DNA of 64,000 bases from DASVEG01 sp035540495 (GTDB lineage Bacteria; Actinomycetota; Acidimicrobiia; Acidimicrobiales; CADCTF01): NCBI GenBank assembly GCA_035540495.1, contig DATLGL010000051.1, positions 1 through 64,000 of the forward strand, in the 5' to 3' direction. A program made the position numbers and the translations under genes. The notes below the pieces were generated by a model. That model was given only the letters and a program-made list of their open reading frames with translations. It was not told where the DNA came from and did not search any database. Below, in pieces: positions 1 to 8,410 of this stretch (positions are counted from its first letter, which is position 1; the number at the start of each line of letters is the position of its first letter).

Positions 1-140
1 AGCAACCCACGGCAAGGGGGTGAAGCCCCTGGCCAGCTGAACCCCCGGGCAGAACTACCGGCCACCACCGGGCACAACCCGCGGCCACCGCCGGGCAGTT
101 CTGTTGGCCATCACCGGGCAGAACTCACTGACCGTTGACA
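1..140. mobile_element. Probable end of an IS21-like insertion sequence (rest lies outside the window)
   Basis: The first 140 bases look unlike a host gene and contain four 23-bp repeats. Arrays of about 20-25 bp repeats with ggcca and gggca elements are known at the ends of IS21-family elements, where the transposase binds. Read on the minus strand the putative element would begin TGTCAACGGTCAGTGAG at position 140, exactly where the neighbouring reading frame stops looking like host coding sequence. No istA or istB coding sequence is visible because the window starts here, so the family assignment is inference. Confidence 0.5.
45..129. repeat. Four direct repeats with an exact 23-bp period
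   Basis: The hexamer ccgggc starts at 45, 68, 91 and 114, a strict 23-bp spacing. Each of the first three units continues with a variant of agaact and then ggccacca, ggccaccg or ggccatca; the fourth continues agaactcactgaccg. Units differ by a few bases. The spacing and sequence fit multiple transposase-binding sites at an IS21-type terminus better than a CRISPR, because there are no unique spacers. Confidence 0.8.
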
Positions 141-360
141 CTCGGCGCTGCATTGGGCCGAACGCCATCACGAGGCACAGCGGTCCGAAGTACAGAAGCC
201 CTAAGCCTGCAGCGTTGCGCGGATCGATCCTCGACCACGCATCTGAGACGTCGGTCGCTGCCACGCCCGCGGCCGTGGACGTGACGACGGCAACGGCGAG
301 ATAGGCCGCCAGTCGCGCAATGCCCGGGACAGGCTTGGCGGGCGGGGCCAGGATTGCCAT
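141..360 (-). pseudogene. Small membrane protein gene interrupted by the mobile-element end
   Basis: From ATG at 360 about 73 codons have the composition of a real gene. They encode a hydrophobic protein with one membrane segment near residues 14-34 and a second near residues 50-70 (GLGLLYFGPLCLVMAFG). After residue 73 the frame runs straight into the 23-bp repeats and continues to a stop at 55 with no protein-like character. The simplest reading is that insertion at position 140 removed the 3' end of the gene. The family is not recognised. Confidence 0.5.
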
Positions 361-671
361 GCGGACAAGGTGCCCCCCTAACGCCCGCTGAGATATCCGG
401 GGTTGCCCCCAAACCCCGGGTGGGTGCGGGCCTCGTTCACCCCTCGGATCGTCGCCACGTGGCCGCGCTTGTAGAGGGCTCGCAAGGCACCCGGCGCACG
501 ACCGAAGCGGCTGGTCGTGGGGGCGCCACTTCGGCTCCTGGGCGCTGTAGGGGAGCGGCTGATAACGCCGGGTGTCCAGCGGGCGCGTCGCTGGAGATCA
601 GGAAATCTCGAGCGGCCGGCTCACGCTCGAGCTCACTTCCATGCACACCAACGAGCGGCACATCGGAGCGA
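361..671. other. Gap of about 310 bp with no convincing gene
   Basis: Open frames exist on both strands but none has a start with a ribosome-binding site, a recognisable motif or protein-like composition. I see no strong hairpin or promoter. It is probably the 3' flank of the NTF2-like gene at 672 and decayed sequence. Confidence 0.4.
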
Positions 672-1058
672 TCAGGGACGCGTTGTCGTTCGTCGTCGCC
701 CTTCGCGTTGCCAGTAAGCACGAACCGACGAGATCAACGGGCCCGGCTCGAAGGTGAAGGTATCGACCCCATCGAACACGACCCACACCTCGTGGTCCCT
801 CGCGACGATCGTCCACTCCATGGCCGCCTCCTCGCCGACGATGTGCACCGCTCGCGATCGCAGCTCCACCTCGTCGTACGATGCGATCGCGCGATCCCAG
901 AAGCTGCCGATCTCCGCTCGTCCAGACCGAACTCCCTCTCCGATTGGGTCCTCCTGCGTCGCGTCCTCTGCGAACGTGGCCAACCACGCTTCACGGTCTC
1001 GCGCCGCCCAAGCGGAGATGTAGCGATCGAGTAGCTCGCGCACAGCCGACTCATTCAC
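672..1058 (-). CDS. NTF2/SnoaL-like protein
   Basis: A 128-residue protein starting MNESAVRELLDRYISAW. The opening helix, the WLATFAEDAT segment and the alternating hydrophobic strands (AAMEWTIVARDHEVWVV, DTFTFEPG) are typical of the small NTF2-like/SnoaL cone fold, whose members are dehydratases, cyclases, isomerases or simple binding proteins. Length fits the family. No catalytic residues can be assigned with certainty and no neighbour reveals a pathway. The fold is likely; the activity is unknown. It is one of three intact NTF2-like genes in the window, the others being at 29658 and 31617. Confidence 0.75.
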   Translation of the reverse strand: MNESAVRELLDRYISAWAARDREAWLATFAEDATQEDPIGEGVRSGRAEIGSFWDRAIASYDEVELRSRAVHIVGEEAAMEWTIVARDHEVWVVFDGVDTFTFEPGPLISSVRAYWQREGRRRTTTRP

Positions 1059-1083
1059 GAGGCAGGTGTACTACGCGCCGCTG

Positions 1084-1128
1084 AGCGCTGGCGACGGGAT
1101 GATCGGCGCGTCGCCGATCCTGCGGCGC
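1084..1128. repeat. 45-bp intergenic direct repeat, copy A (hairpin-forming)
   Basis: This matches 2057-2101 at about 40 of 45 positions, including 33 of 36 over its core that starts gacgggatgatcgg. Inside it gatcggcg and cgccgatc form an 8-bp perfect stem with a 3-base loop. It lies 26 bp upstream of the NTF2-like start and downstream of the metallopeptidase stop, so it could serve as a terminator, a processing site or a scar of a repeat family. Confidence 0.7.
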
Positions 1129-1184
1129 GGCAGCTCGAGCTTTCGGGATACCGGCACATCGGGTCGCTTGCGGAGTGCAGCCTG

Positions 1185-1967
1185 CTAGGGGTCATAAGCG
1201 GCGAGAACATCCCTCGCGGCCACGCCGACGAGGTGAGACGGCGCGACCCCGGCATGTGCGTCTCGGTAGTGCCCCACGATGTGGAATCCGATCGAGTAAC
1301 CCGCCCACCGCGGGACATCCCCCGTACCGAAGAACCAGAACTCGTGGTCGTACGCAGCGCTCCAGAGGTTGGGCTGGGCGCGCCGCCACACCTCCGCTCG
1401 TTGAGCCTCGTCCAGCGCATCTCGCGTCGACGGGACTGGCGGCTTCTCCAGCACTTCCGTCACGAACTGCTCCGCGAGACCTTCCGTGACGATCGCCTCG
1501 CCGAGAGTCGTGCCGTAACCGGGCCCAACCCGCACGCGCGCCGCGTGGTGCGCCTCGTGGATGATCGTCGCGGGCAGCAGTCTCTCAAGGACGTGTGAAA
1601 GAGCGAGCCGCGGTCGGTCGTGCAGCCAGACGCTCACGTTCCCGGACTCGGGATCGGTGAAGCCGGACACGCCGTATCCCGTCGGGCGTTCTCGATCGAC
1701 CGTGACTTCGATCTGTACGGGGTTATCCAGTGCCGGCAACTTCGAGAACGCAGCTCGGGCAGCGGGACGAGCGACGCGCTCGACATCGACATCGATCTTG
1801 TTGCCTAGCCTCGCCGCGGAAACATCGACCACGACTACGAACGCGGCCTCGCCTCCTTCTCGCGTGGCGTCGCCCGATGAGAACTCGGCACCGTCGTCGT
1901 CTCGCGCAACGCTGCAAGCCGCCACGGCGACGCACAGCAGGACCAGGAGCGACACTCTGGACCGCAC
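1185..1967 (-). CDS. Lipoprotein zinc metallopeptidase, DUF2268-like
   Basis: A 260-residue protein with a lipoprotein signal peptide: basic start, hydrophobic core and lipobox VAAC with the lipidated cysteine at residue 18. It is therefore predicted to be anchored outside the cytoplasmic membrane. The zinc-binding motif HEAHH is at residues 137-141, followed by EGLAEQF (about 163-169), whose glutamate may be the third ligand. This arrangement matches predicted Zn-dependent proteases of the DUF2268 type. The mature part has about 240 residues. The gene stands alone between two copies of a 45-bp repeat. Peptidase function is inferred from the motif; the substrate is unknown. Confidence 0.75.
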   Translation of the reverse strand: MRSRVSLLVLLCVAVAACSVARDDDGAEFSSGDATREGGEAAFVVVVDVSAARLGNKIDVDVERVARPAARAAFSKLPALDNPVQIEVTVDRERPTGYGVSGFTDPESGNVSVWLHDRPRLALSHVLERLLPATIIHEAHHAARVRVGPGYGTTLGEAIVTEGLAEQFVTEVLEKPPVPSTRDALDEAQRAEVWRRAQPNLWSAAYDHEFWFFGTGDVPRWAGYSIGFHIVGHYRDAHAGVAPSHLVGVAARDVLAAYDP

Positions 1968-2056
1968 TCTGCAAAATCTTGCACACGCAGCTCCGCGCGA
2001 CGCGTGCTCACACGACTGGCATCACCCGCTCCGATTGCCGGCTCGTCAGCGACCGA

Positions 2057-2101
2057 AGCGCTCGTGACGGGATGATCGGAGCGTCGCCGATTCTCCGGCG
2101 C
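2057..2101. repeat. 45-bp intergenic direct repeat, copy B
   Basis: Second copy of the repeat at 1084-1128, in the same orientation and 973 bp away, upstream of the metallopeptidase start (1967) and 18 bp beyond the stop of the next gene (2119). Base changes weaken its internal hairpin to about 6 bp. The pair brackets exactly one gene. Confidence 0.7.
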
Positions 2102-2118
2102 CAGCTGGGGCAGCGGTC

Positions 2119-2820
2119 TCAGAAGAACCCTGACGTTGAGTTATCCATCTTCTGTATGTCACTCATCGCTCGAATCGAGACGCGGTCCTCGGGCCGGTCG
2201 ACGTTCCCGAGCCACCCCTTGCGCGCTGCAGCCGCACCCAAGACCCCAATCGTTCCGATCACAGCGAACACAATCCAGGCCCTAGTCGTCCTTGTGCTCG
2301 GCTCGGGCGGCTCCCTGCCGCTGAGAGCCGGTCGGGGGAGAGGAACGCCAGCGTCGACGAGTGTGGACCTCAGCTCCGGCGCGCCAATGGTCCAACCGGA
2401 GCGAGAGAGTTCGCCGTCCGACCAACGCTGCCCCGGTGGCGCGAACGTGACGGCTTGGGGCTCCGCAAATGGGTAGATGTGCTGGACAAAGGTGGTCCCC
2501 GCGACGTCCAGGACATAGGTAGCGATGTATCGAGGACCGAGCGACGACGCCGGTGACTCGTCTTCCAGGGGAAGCGACGATGTCGGAATTGCCTGCGCGT
2601 AGACGCTCGTCATGATCGCGATGTCGGTCGCCTTCGGCGGACGGCCATCTTTGTCCACCGAACCGGTCAGAACGAGCGGCGCTTCAAGACCCGGTCCTTC
2701 GACGCTCAACGAGACAACGCTCTTCGCGGTCGCGGGACAACTGGCGACGAGAAGCACGACCACCGTCACCACGAAACCGAGCGCACGCCTCACACGGTCC
2801 TCCCTGGGCTGACGGTACAC
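2119..2820 (-). CDS. Exported membrane-anchored protein of unknown function
   Basis: A 233-residue protein with an N-terminal signal or anchor segment (about residues 13-32, GFVVTVVVLLVASCPATA), an extracytoplasmic domain of about 145 residues with many beta-strand-like stretches, and a C-terminal membrane helix near 182-200 (AWIVFAVIGTIGVLGAAAA) followed by a short basic tail. A GTG about ten codons downstream (VRRALGF) is an equally good start. This is the topology of a type I membrane protein with an outward-facing domain. I do not recognise the domain. Confidence 0.6.
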   Translation of the reverse strand: MYRQPREDRVRRALGFVVTVVVLLVASCPATAKSVVSLSVEGPGLEAPLVLTGSVDKDGRPPKATDIAIMTSVYAQAIPTSSLPLEDESPASSLGPRYIATYVLDVAGTTFVQHIYPFAEPQAVTFAPPGQRWSDGELSRSGWTIGAPELRSTLVDAGVPLPRPALSGREPPEPSTRTTRAWIVFAVIGTIGVLGAAAARKGWLGNVDRPEDRVSIRAMSDIQKMDNSTSGFF

Positions 2821-3021
2821 CCCTCTCTGTGGCAGGGGGACTACAGGCGTGCCGCGTCTGGCTGAACAATCACAGGCTCGTAGTGCCCGCCGCTATTGCC
2901 GGCTCGCCGGCGTTGGCGCCGCTCGCGACCGAGCGATCGCGCGTCTCCGGTCGGGCGAAGCATCTGCGTTAGAGCGGCGGATGCCGGCACGGAGCGCACG
3001 ACTCTGCGCTCTACACGGAAC

Positions 3022-3492
3022 TCAAAGCGCCGGCGGGAGCGACAACGGCCACCGGAGTTCCAGGGAGCCGCCGATTGGGGTGTCCGACCACGCTCGCTGA
3101 CACCACTCCAGGAAGGCCGCGCACTCGCGCCCCTCAGTCTCGCCGAGCTCTGACCCCACAAGTGGCACCGCCCCCTGCTCCCAGCAGCCCGTGACGAAGG
3201 CGACGAGCCTTTCGATCTCGTCAAGCCTCGGCGCTGCACGACGGACAGTCGCTCGACCTCCGGAACCCTTGCCGGAGACCCGGTTCATGCCCCGGAACAT
3301 CGCGCCGCGCTCGATGCACCCCCAGAAACCGTGGCGCGTCTTAATGGCGGACTCCACAGCAAGGTGGCAGAGGTCGTGAGGAAGCCGGTCCGCGTGGTCG
3401 TACATGTCGAACTCGACGATGACTCCGTCGCTACGTTCGACGCGGCAAGGGTTCGGAGCACCCCTCGCAGTCCTTGTCACCACGACCCGCAC
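3022..3492 (-). CDS. Conserved-looking hypothetical protein with HDLCHLAVE motif
   Basis: The frame is open from 3870, but only the part from about 3492 (a GTG, VRVVVTRTARG) looks like protein. This start gives 156 residues. The segment ADRLPHDLCHLAVESAI followed by GFWGCIERGAMF resembles small actinobacterial proteins of unknown function that carry a LPHDxxHxxVE motif; the His-Asp-His pattern could bind a metal. The upstream 120 codons are rich in Pro, Arg and Ser with no pattern and are probably not translated. The start is uncertain. Confidence 0.5.
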   Translation of the reverse strand: MRVVVTRTARGAPNPCRVERSDGVIVEFDMYDHADRLPHDLCHLAVESAIKTRHGFWGCIERGAMFRGMNRVSGKGSGGRATVRRAAPRLDEIERLVAFVTGCWEQGAVPLVGSELGETEGRECAAFLEWCQRAWSDTPIGGSLELRWPLSLPPAL

Positions 3493-3851
3493 GAGCCGAC
3501 GATACGCCTCGGGTGTCGGTCGGCCCGGGGCAATTTCCTGCAACCGACTGGCCGATGCGGCACACCGAAACCTGGCATGCGAAGCCGCACAGATGCCGGT
3601 ATCCAGCGGCCCCGGAAGCGACGTGAGTCTCGCAGCGCGCTCCGACTTGGTGATCGTGGGCGGTCTCGGGTGTAGAGGGCTGACAAGGCACTGCGCGAAC
3701 GCAGCGTTGTCGCTGGTCAGGAGGTGATAGTCGCAACTATTGGGAGCAGCAGGGGAGCGCGCGTTCTGTTGCGTCTCCCACGGAGCAGATCGACGATTCG
3801 GTAGCGAAGCCGTTTGGTGAGCGTGGCCCCGCGGCCGCACGACCTGAAGAC
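3493..3851. other. Gap of about 360 bp with no convincing gene
   Basis: Frames on both strands run through this stretch but have non-coding composition. It separates two minus-strand genes and may contain the promoter of the gene at 3022-3492. No hairpin terminator was seen beyond the hydrolase stop at 3852. Confidence 0.35.
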
Positions 3852-5096
3852 TCAGGTCTCGCGCATCCAAACAGAGCAGAAATAGGTCAGAACGTCACCG
3901 TCGAACTCGAGGGTGGGGTACTCGAAGGATTCCGGTGCAACGAAGCGTCCCTGCCCGGCTGCTCGTATCGGCAGTGAGCGCCCCATGTAGTCCTCGAGCA
4001 GGTAGCCACCGTCTGCGTGTCGGACGGTCGTAACCGCCGGGCCGTTGCGATAACGGCCGACGATCCGATCGGCCTCAGCGCTGTCAGTGCGGGATGCCGG
4101 ATTGGGCGCCCACGTCTCGCCCGTCATCTCGAGCCCGAACCGCTCGCGTAGCAGCGCAGGTAACACGGCGCGGTAAACGTCGCGGCCGTTGGAGCCGTTG
4201 GTGAAGATGGCGATGGCCGTGTCGTGGTGTGGGAGCACGCGAAGGAAGGTCTTCGCGCCCGGGCCAAAGCCATCCCATCCGAAGACCGATCCGCCCCATC
4301 CGTAGATCGCCCAGCCACGCGCCCACGACTCAGCATGCGGACCTGGGAAGTTCGCCCGCGGCTCGCGAAGCTCCGGCCACCGCTCGATGTGCGCGCGTCC
4401 GTAGCGAGCGATATCTGCGGCGGTCGCGTAGACGGTCCCTGCACCTCCCGGCCCACCGCAGCGCAACTTCCACCATCCTGCGGCGATCGCCCCGCCGGGT
4501 CCCGAGAAGTGCTGGGTGACGGGCAGGGACGGCTCGCCCTTGTAGAGGGAGCCGGAGTCTTGCAGGCCGAGCGGTGAGAGCACCCGATCGTGAAGCAGGT
4601 CGTCGAAGACCGAGCCGGCGGCTGCTTCGAGGATCGCACCCAGGATCATGAAGCCGGTGTTCGAGTAGGAGAATCGCGATCCGGGGGCGTACATCGGTTC
4701 GACGGAACCGAGCGTCGGCACGAGCGCTGTGACCGCGCCATCTCGATCGCCAGTGTCGGGGAAGTGGAAGGCAGTAAGGCCGCTCGTGCACGCGAGCAAG
4801 TGGTCGATCGTGACGTTCGGCGCCCACTTCGCATGAGCGGCGCCCAGAACCTCGGCCACCGACGTATCGAACGTCAACGGTGATCCCGTGCACATATCGG
4901 CGACAAGGGCGGCCGTCATCGACTTCACGATCGACATCGGTGGGAACTGATGGTCCGCCGTCATTTCCTCACTCCGGTCGATCGCGGCGCGTCCGGCGGC
5001 GTGCGTCTCGACGCCGCTGCCATCAGCGATAGCGACGACTGCACCGGGACAGCCCGACTCCTCGCACGCGATGCGCAAACTCTCGCCGACCTTCAC
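3852..5096 (-). CDS. Serine beta-lactamase-fold hydrolase (class C / esterase-type)
   Basis: A 414-residue protein of the beta-lactamase (PF00144) superfamily. The nucleophile motif SxxK is SIVK at residues 55-58, the second motif YxN is YSN at 144-146, and LLACTSGL near 100-107 matches the usual LLTHTSGL element. The central WGGSVFGWDGFGPGAKTF segment fits the third active-site region. There is no signal peptide, so it is probably a cytoplasmic esterase or D-aminopeptidase rather than a resistance enzyme. About 90 residues after the catalytic domain form a small extra beta-rich domain. The gene has no operon partner. Confidence 0.85.
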   Translation of the reverse strand: MKVGESLRIACEESGCPGAVVAIADGSGVETHAAGRAAIDRSEEMTADHQFPPMSIVKSMTAALVADMCTGSPLTFDTSVAEVLGAAHAKWAPNVTIDHLLACTSGLTAFHFPDTGDRDGAVTALVPTLGSVEPMYAPGSRFSYSNTGFMILGAILEAAAGSVFDDLLHDRVLSPLGLQDSGSLYKGEPSLPVTQHFSGPGGAIAAGWWKLRCGGPGGAGTVYATAADIARYGRAHIERWPELREPRANFPGPHAESWARGWAIYGWGGSVFGWDGFGPGAKTFLRVLPHHDTAIAIFTNGSNGRDVYRAVLPALLRERFGLEMTGETWAPNPASRTDSAEADRIVGRYRNGPAVTTVRHADGGYLLEDYMGRSLPIRAAGQGRFVAPESFEYPTLEFDGDVLTYFCSVWMRET

Positions 5097-5123
5097 ACCT
5101 CACCCCCACGCCTCGATCCGTTG

Positions 5124-5329
5124 TCAAGTGCCGAATTTCGATCGCCGCAAAGTGTGCCTTGCTGGAGAAGCAAGAAGCTCGCAATCCCCTGGACGCCCGC
5201 CGGCGAACCGGACGATCTCGCGGCAGATCGACGGTGCCGAACCCAATCGCTGAGCGAAGTCTCTGACATCGGAGGCGAATGAATCGTCCTCGCCGCAGTC
5301 GATCCTCACCGGAAGGTCCGGCATCTCCG
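5124..5329 (-). pseudogene. Remnant of an alpha/beta-hydrolase esterase C terminus
   Basis: In the minus frame ending at 5124 the segment LPVRIDCGEDDSFASDVRDF is typical of the C-terminal part of esterase-D-like actinobacterial hydrolases, where a D-P-F or D-x-F loop holds the catalytic aspartate. What follows (REIVRFAGGRPGDCELLASP) looks like a corrupted form of the usual GGH..xYW..LAP ending, and the catalytic histidine is missing. No start or nucleophile segment lies upstream because the ABC ATPase gene ends at 5330. I read this as a decayed tail fragment. Confidence 0.4.
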
Positions 5330-6325
5330 TCACCTGGTTGGGGGCGATGTGTAGATCCTTGTCACGACGTCTTCGATGTCGGGGTCCTCGATGGACAGGT
5401 CCAGGACGCTGGCTTGGGCGACCACGGAGTTGATGACCGCCGCTGCGGTTGTGGTCCTGCGGTCGAACCGAAGCCACTGGCGAGGACCGTCGGTGTCGAC
5501 GACACGTGCGCCCGGAACTGCCAGGGGTGGGCCCGGTCTCTCTAGGTCGACGACCACGGTGCGGTAGCCACCGAAGGCTTCCTTAATGGCGGCGACCGTG
5601 CCGTCCCGGATCACGCGCCCGTGGTCGATCACGACGAGACGGGTGCAGAGGCGTTCGACGTCGGCCAGGTCGTGGGTCGTCAGCATGATTGTCACGCCGC
5701 GGTCGCGGTTGATCGTCGTGAGGAACTCCCGGACCCTCGCCTTCGAGACGACATCGAGTCCGATCGTCGGTTCGTCGAGGTAGAGGATGACCGGGTCATG
5801 GAGGAGCGCGGCGCAGATGTCGCCTCTCATCCGCTGGCCCAGCGACAGTTGGCGGACAGGGGTGTCGAGGAACGGTTGCATGTCGAGGAGGTCGACGAAG
5901 CGCTCGAGATTCTCGGCGTGGCGCTGCGCTGGCACGCGGTAGACGTGGCGGAGCAGTTCGAAGGAGTCGCGGAGCGGGAGGTCCCACCACAGCTGTGTTC
6001 GCTGGCCGAAGACGACGCCGATGCGGCGGGCCAGCTCGAGTCGGTGTCGTTGCGGGTCGACGCCCGCGACGGACACACGTCCCGCGGAGGGCATGAGTAT
6101 TCCCGTCAACATCTTGATCGTTGTTGACTTACCGGCGCCGTTGGGTCCGATGTAACCGACCAGCTCACCGGAGCCGACGGCGAGCGAGATGTTGTCGACG
6201 GCGCGGACCGTCGTGCGTTTGCGTCGGAGGCGTCCGGTCTTGCGGTAGACGATGAACTCCTTGCTGACGGCGTCGAGCTCGAGCACCGGATCAGCGCCGG
6301 GGGCGGGATCGGGACGGTGGTTCAT
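5330..6325 (-). CDS. ABC-2 exporter ATP-binding subunit
   Basis: 331 residues from ATG at 6325, which overlaps the upstream permease stop by 4 bp. Walker A GPNGAGKST, signature LSLGQRMRG, Walker B VILYLDEPTIGLD and the switch TTHDL are all present. The N terminus (LDAVSKEFIVYRKTGRLRRKR) and the C-terminal domain are those of NatA/daunorubicin-type ATPases that work with DUF990-like (PF06182) permeases. It powers export by the two permeases encoded just upstream. The frame is also open to 6640, but that extension overlaps the permease gene. Substrate unknown. Confidence 0.93.
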   Translation of the reverse strand: MNHRPDPAPGADPVLELDAVSKEFIVYRKTGRLRRKRTTVRAVDNISLAVGSGELVGYIGPNGAGKSTTIKMLTGILMPSAGRVSVAGVDPQRHRLELARRIGVVFGQRTQLWWDLPLRDSFELLRHVYRVPAQRHAENLERFVDLLDMQPFLDTPVRQLSLGQRMRGDICAALLHDPVILYLDEPTIGLDVVSKARVREFLTTINRDRGVTIMLTTHDLADVERLCTRLVVIDHGRVIRDGTVAAIKEAFGGYRTVVVDLERPGPPLAVPGARVVDTDGPRQWLRFDRRTTTAAAVINSVVAQASVLDLSIEDPDIEDVVTRIYTSPPTR

Positions 6326-7161
6326 GAACCCGTGCTCCTGTAGTGGCGGATCGCGGCGCTCCAGGTCGTACGGGCGACCAGCATCAAGACCACGGCGACC
6401 GCGGGTCCGGCGAACCGGATCCATGCGGGGGTGCCGAACGGGTCGGGCTTGTCGAGGATGAAGAGCGCGGGGAAGTAGGACACGAAGGCGGCTGGTACGA
6501 CGAAGGTGAGGAAGTGGCGAAGCCACTTCGCCATGACCGGCAGGGGATACTGCGCCGCGAAGGAACTGCCGTAGGTGAAGCTGTTCATGATCTCGGTGGC
6601 GTCGATCATCCACATCGCGACCGCTGATGTCGTCACCCAAACGGCGGCGAAGATCGCCGTGCCGCTGATCAACATGACCACGAGCATTCCGACCTTCGCC
6701 ACGCTCCAGTCGATGTCGAGCACCACGAGCGCTGTCGCGAAGACAACGACGGATTGGATCAGCTTTCCGAAACGGCGAAAGGCAAAGTCATCAGCACAGA
6801 GATGGAACAGCGTCGGCACCGGTCGAATCAACAAGAGATCGAATTCGCCGGACTTGACGCGCTGCGGCGCCCGCTCGCACTGGCTGATGAACGCGTCGCC
6901 GACGTGGAACGCGATGGACGAGGCGCCGTAGAGGAATGCGACCTCGGCGACGGACCAGCCGGCGAGCTGGTCGACCTGGTTGAAGATCACGGCGATCTGG
7001 ACGAAGTCCAGGAACGTGATCAGGCCTTGGGTAAGCGTGTAGCCGATGAAGGGTCCCCGGTACTGCCAGTCGGCGCGGATCCGGGCGCCTGCGAGCTTGC
7101 GGTAGATGTGTGCGAGCTCGCGAGGGGACGCGACGGCATTCCCGCCCAGCGAGTCAGCCAC
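6322..7161 (-). CDS. ABC-2 family transporter permease (PF06182-type), second subunit
   Basis: A 279-residue protein with about six membrane segments, for example GYTLTQGLITFLDFVQIAVI, VVVFATALVVLDI and VGMLVVMLISGTAIFAAVWV. The cytosolic loop VKSGEFDLLLIRPVP is the hallmark of the PF06182 family. It overlaps the first permease gene by 8 bp and the ATPase gene by 4 bp, so the three are surely cotranscribed and translationally coupled. It forms the membrane channel together with the product of 7154-7948. Confidence 0.9.
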   Translation of the reverse strand: MADSLGGNAVASPRELAHIYRKLAGARIRADWQYRGPFIGYTLTQGLITFLDFVQIAVIFNQVDQLAGWSVAEVAFLYGASSIAFHVGDAFISQCERAPQRVKSGEFDLLLIRPVPTLFHLCADDFAFRRFGKLIQSVVVFATALVVLDIDWSVAKVGMLVVMLISGTAIFAAVWVTTSAVAMWMIDATEIMNSFTYGSSFAAQYPLPVMAKWLRHFLTFVVPAAFVSYFPALFILDKPDPFGTPAWIRFAGPAVAVVLMLVARTTWSAAIRHYRSTGS

Positions 7162-7948
7162 CTTGGATCACCACGCGCCGGGTCGCCAGGCTGAGGGCCC
7201 ATCGGCTGACGGCGAGGAGCACGACAGCCCACGCCCCCTGGGCAGCGAACACCGCGACGAGGTCAGCGCCGGTGTGTTTGCCCATGAGGACCTCGATCGG
7301 TAGCTGCACGAACGTGACGAACGGCAGGGCTCGGGCTGTCGTTTCGAGCCAGTCGGGGAAGAAGACGACGGGCATGAGGAAACCTGAGAGGAACATGGTG
7401 ACGACGGTCGACATCTGGCTCGGCGCCCGATAGTCGAGGAACCAAAAGGTCGTCAGGGTCACGAGGAACCTGATGGCGAAGCTGACGACGAGGCCGATCG
7501 TCAGCGACGCGATGAAGAGAAGCCAGGTCGAGGCGGACGAGGGCAGCCGGAGGTGGAAGAAGAGACCACCGACGGCAAGGGGCACGGTCGCTCGGATCAG
7601 GACCTGGAACGCGGCGCGGCCTATGTCGCCGGCGAGTTCGAACAGCATCAGGTCAGCTGGTCGGTAGAGGTCGACGACGACCTCGCCGGTCTTGATGCGG
7701 TCTGCGAGGGGGAGGTGTCCGCCGAAGGCGCCGACTGCCGCCAGGAATCCCTGCGCCACCCACGTGAAGGTCACGGCATCGACCGCGTCGAAGCCCCCAA
7801 TGTCGCGCCGCTCCTCGAACACGGCGAGCATGATCGAGGCGAGGATGAAGCCGAACACCGTGTTGGTGAACACCCCCGCGAACGTCGCCGCGCGGTACGT
7901 CGAGTGACGATGGAACGACCTACGCGCAACCTCCCACCAGAGCCTCAT
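7154..7948 (-). CDS. ABC-2 family transporter permease (PF06182-type), first subunit
   Basis: A 264-residue protein starting MRLWWEVARRSFHRH, with six predicted membrane helices and the family loop IKTGEVVVDLYRPADLM. It is paralogous to the next gene, as usual for these heteromeric exporters. First gene of the operon 7948 to 5330; the promoter must lie in 7949-8100. Its C-terminal helix pair flanks FPDWLETTARALPFVTF, also typical of the family. Substrate unknown; related systems move lipids, antibiotics or ions. Confidence 0.9.
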   Translation of the reverse strand: MRLWWEVARRSFHRHSTYRAATFAGVFTNTVFGFILASIMLAVFEERRDIGGFDAVDAVTFTWVAQGFLAAVGAFGGHLPLADRIKTGEVVVDLYRPADLMLFELAGDIGRAAFQVLIRATVPLAVGGLFFHLRLPSSASTWLLFIASLTIGLVVSFAIRFLVTLTTFWFLDYRAPSQMSTVVTMFLSGFLMPVVFFPDWLETTARALPFVTFVQLPIEVLMGKHTGADLVAVFAAQGAWAVVLLAVSRWALSLATRRVVIQGG

Positions 7949-8111
7949 CGGACCGGGGAGCCTCGCGGATCGCGATCACGCGACACCAGACAATTTGTGA
8001 GCAGCCGGACAGTCCTCGAGTGAACGATTACAGACGTCGACGCGGCGCCCTGCGCCGCACGGGGAACTCGGCGTGCCCCAGCAGTGGAAGGGGCTAACAC
8101 GGCCCTCTACC

Positions 8112-8367
8112 GCGGCCGAACAGAGGCTGCCTCGCGAGGTTGTGTCCTGAGGTCGCCGAGATGTCCGACTACGTCATCGCCAAGACAGCGAGCCGACGAG
8201 TTCTCGGCGTGATGAACGAGTTCGCGGCCATGGCCGACCACTACCGCTGGACCGAAGACGAGATCGACCTGGTTGCGCTGTCGCTGTGGCTCGCGCAGAC
8301 ACCATGCGGACCCCTCTACGGGAGCTACGTCTCTCCCGATCGAGCGCTTCAGGCGATTCTGATCTAG
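8112..8367 (+). pseudogene. Frameshifted C-terminal fragment of a DUF6933-like gene
   Basis: The frame from 8112 reads EQRLPREVVS and then stops at TGA 8148-8150. Dropping one T before it joins the frame that continues EVAEMSDYVIAKTASRRV, then the segments MNEFAAM and TPCGPLYG, down to 8367. The reconstructed sequence resembles the C-terminal part of DUF6933-type actinobacterial proteins (a SVLGxMNDFA segment, an LAETPCGPL segment and a PDR segment near the end). The N-terminal half is absent. A short ORF from TTG 8140 or ATG 8161 could still be translated, but the gene looks truncated and broken. Confidence 0.55.
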
Positions 8368-8410
8368 CGCTCTCGGCGCGGCCAGCCGTCTCTGGCCGGA
8401 CGCCCAGTCG

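Noticed and set aside
1084..2101. Integron gene cassette with attC sites around the metallopeptidase
   Set aside because: The repeated 45-bp elements lack the GTTRRRY and RYYYAAC core sites, and no integrase was seen. They are kept as a repeat pair only.
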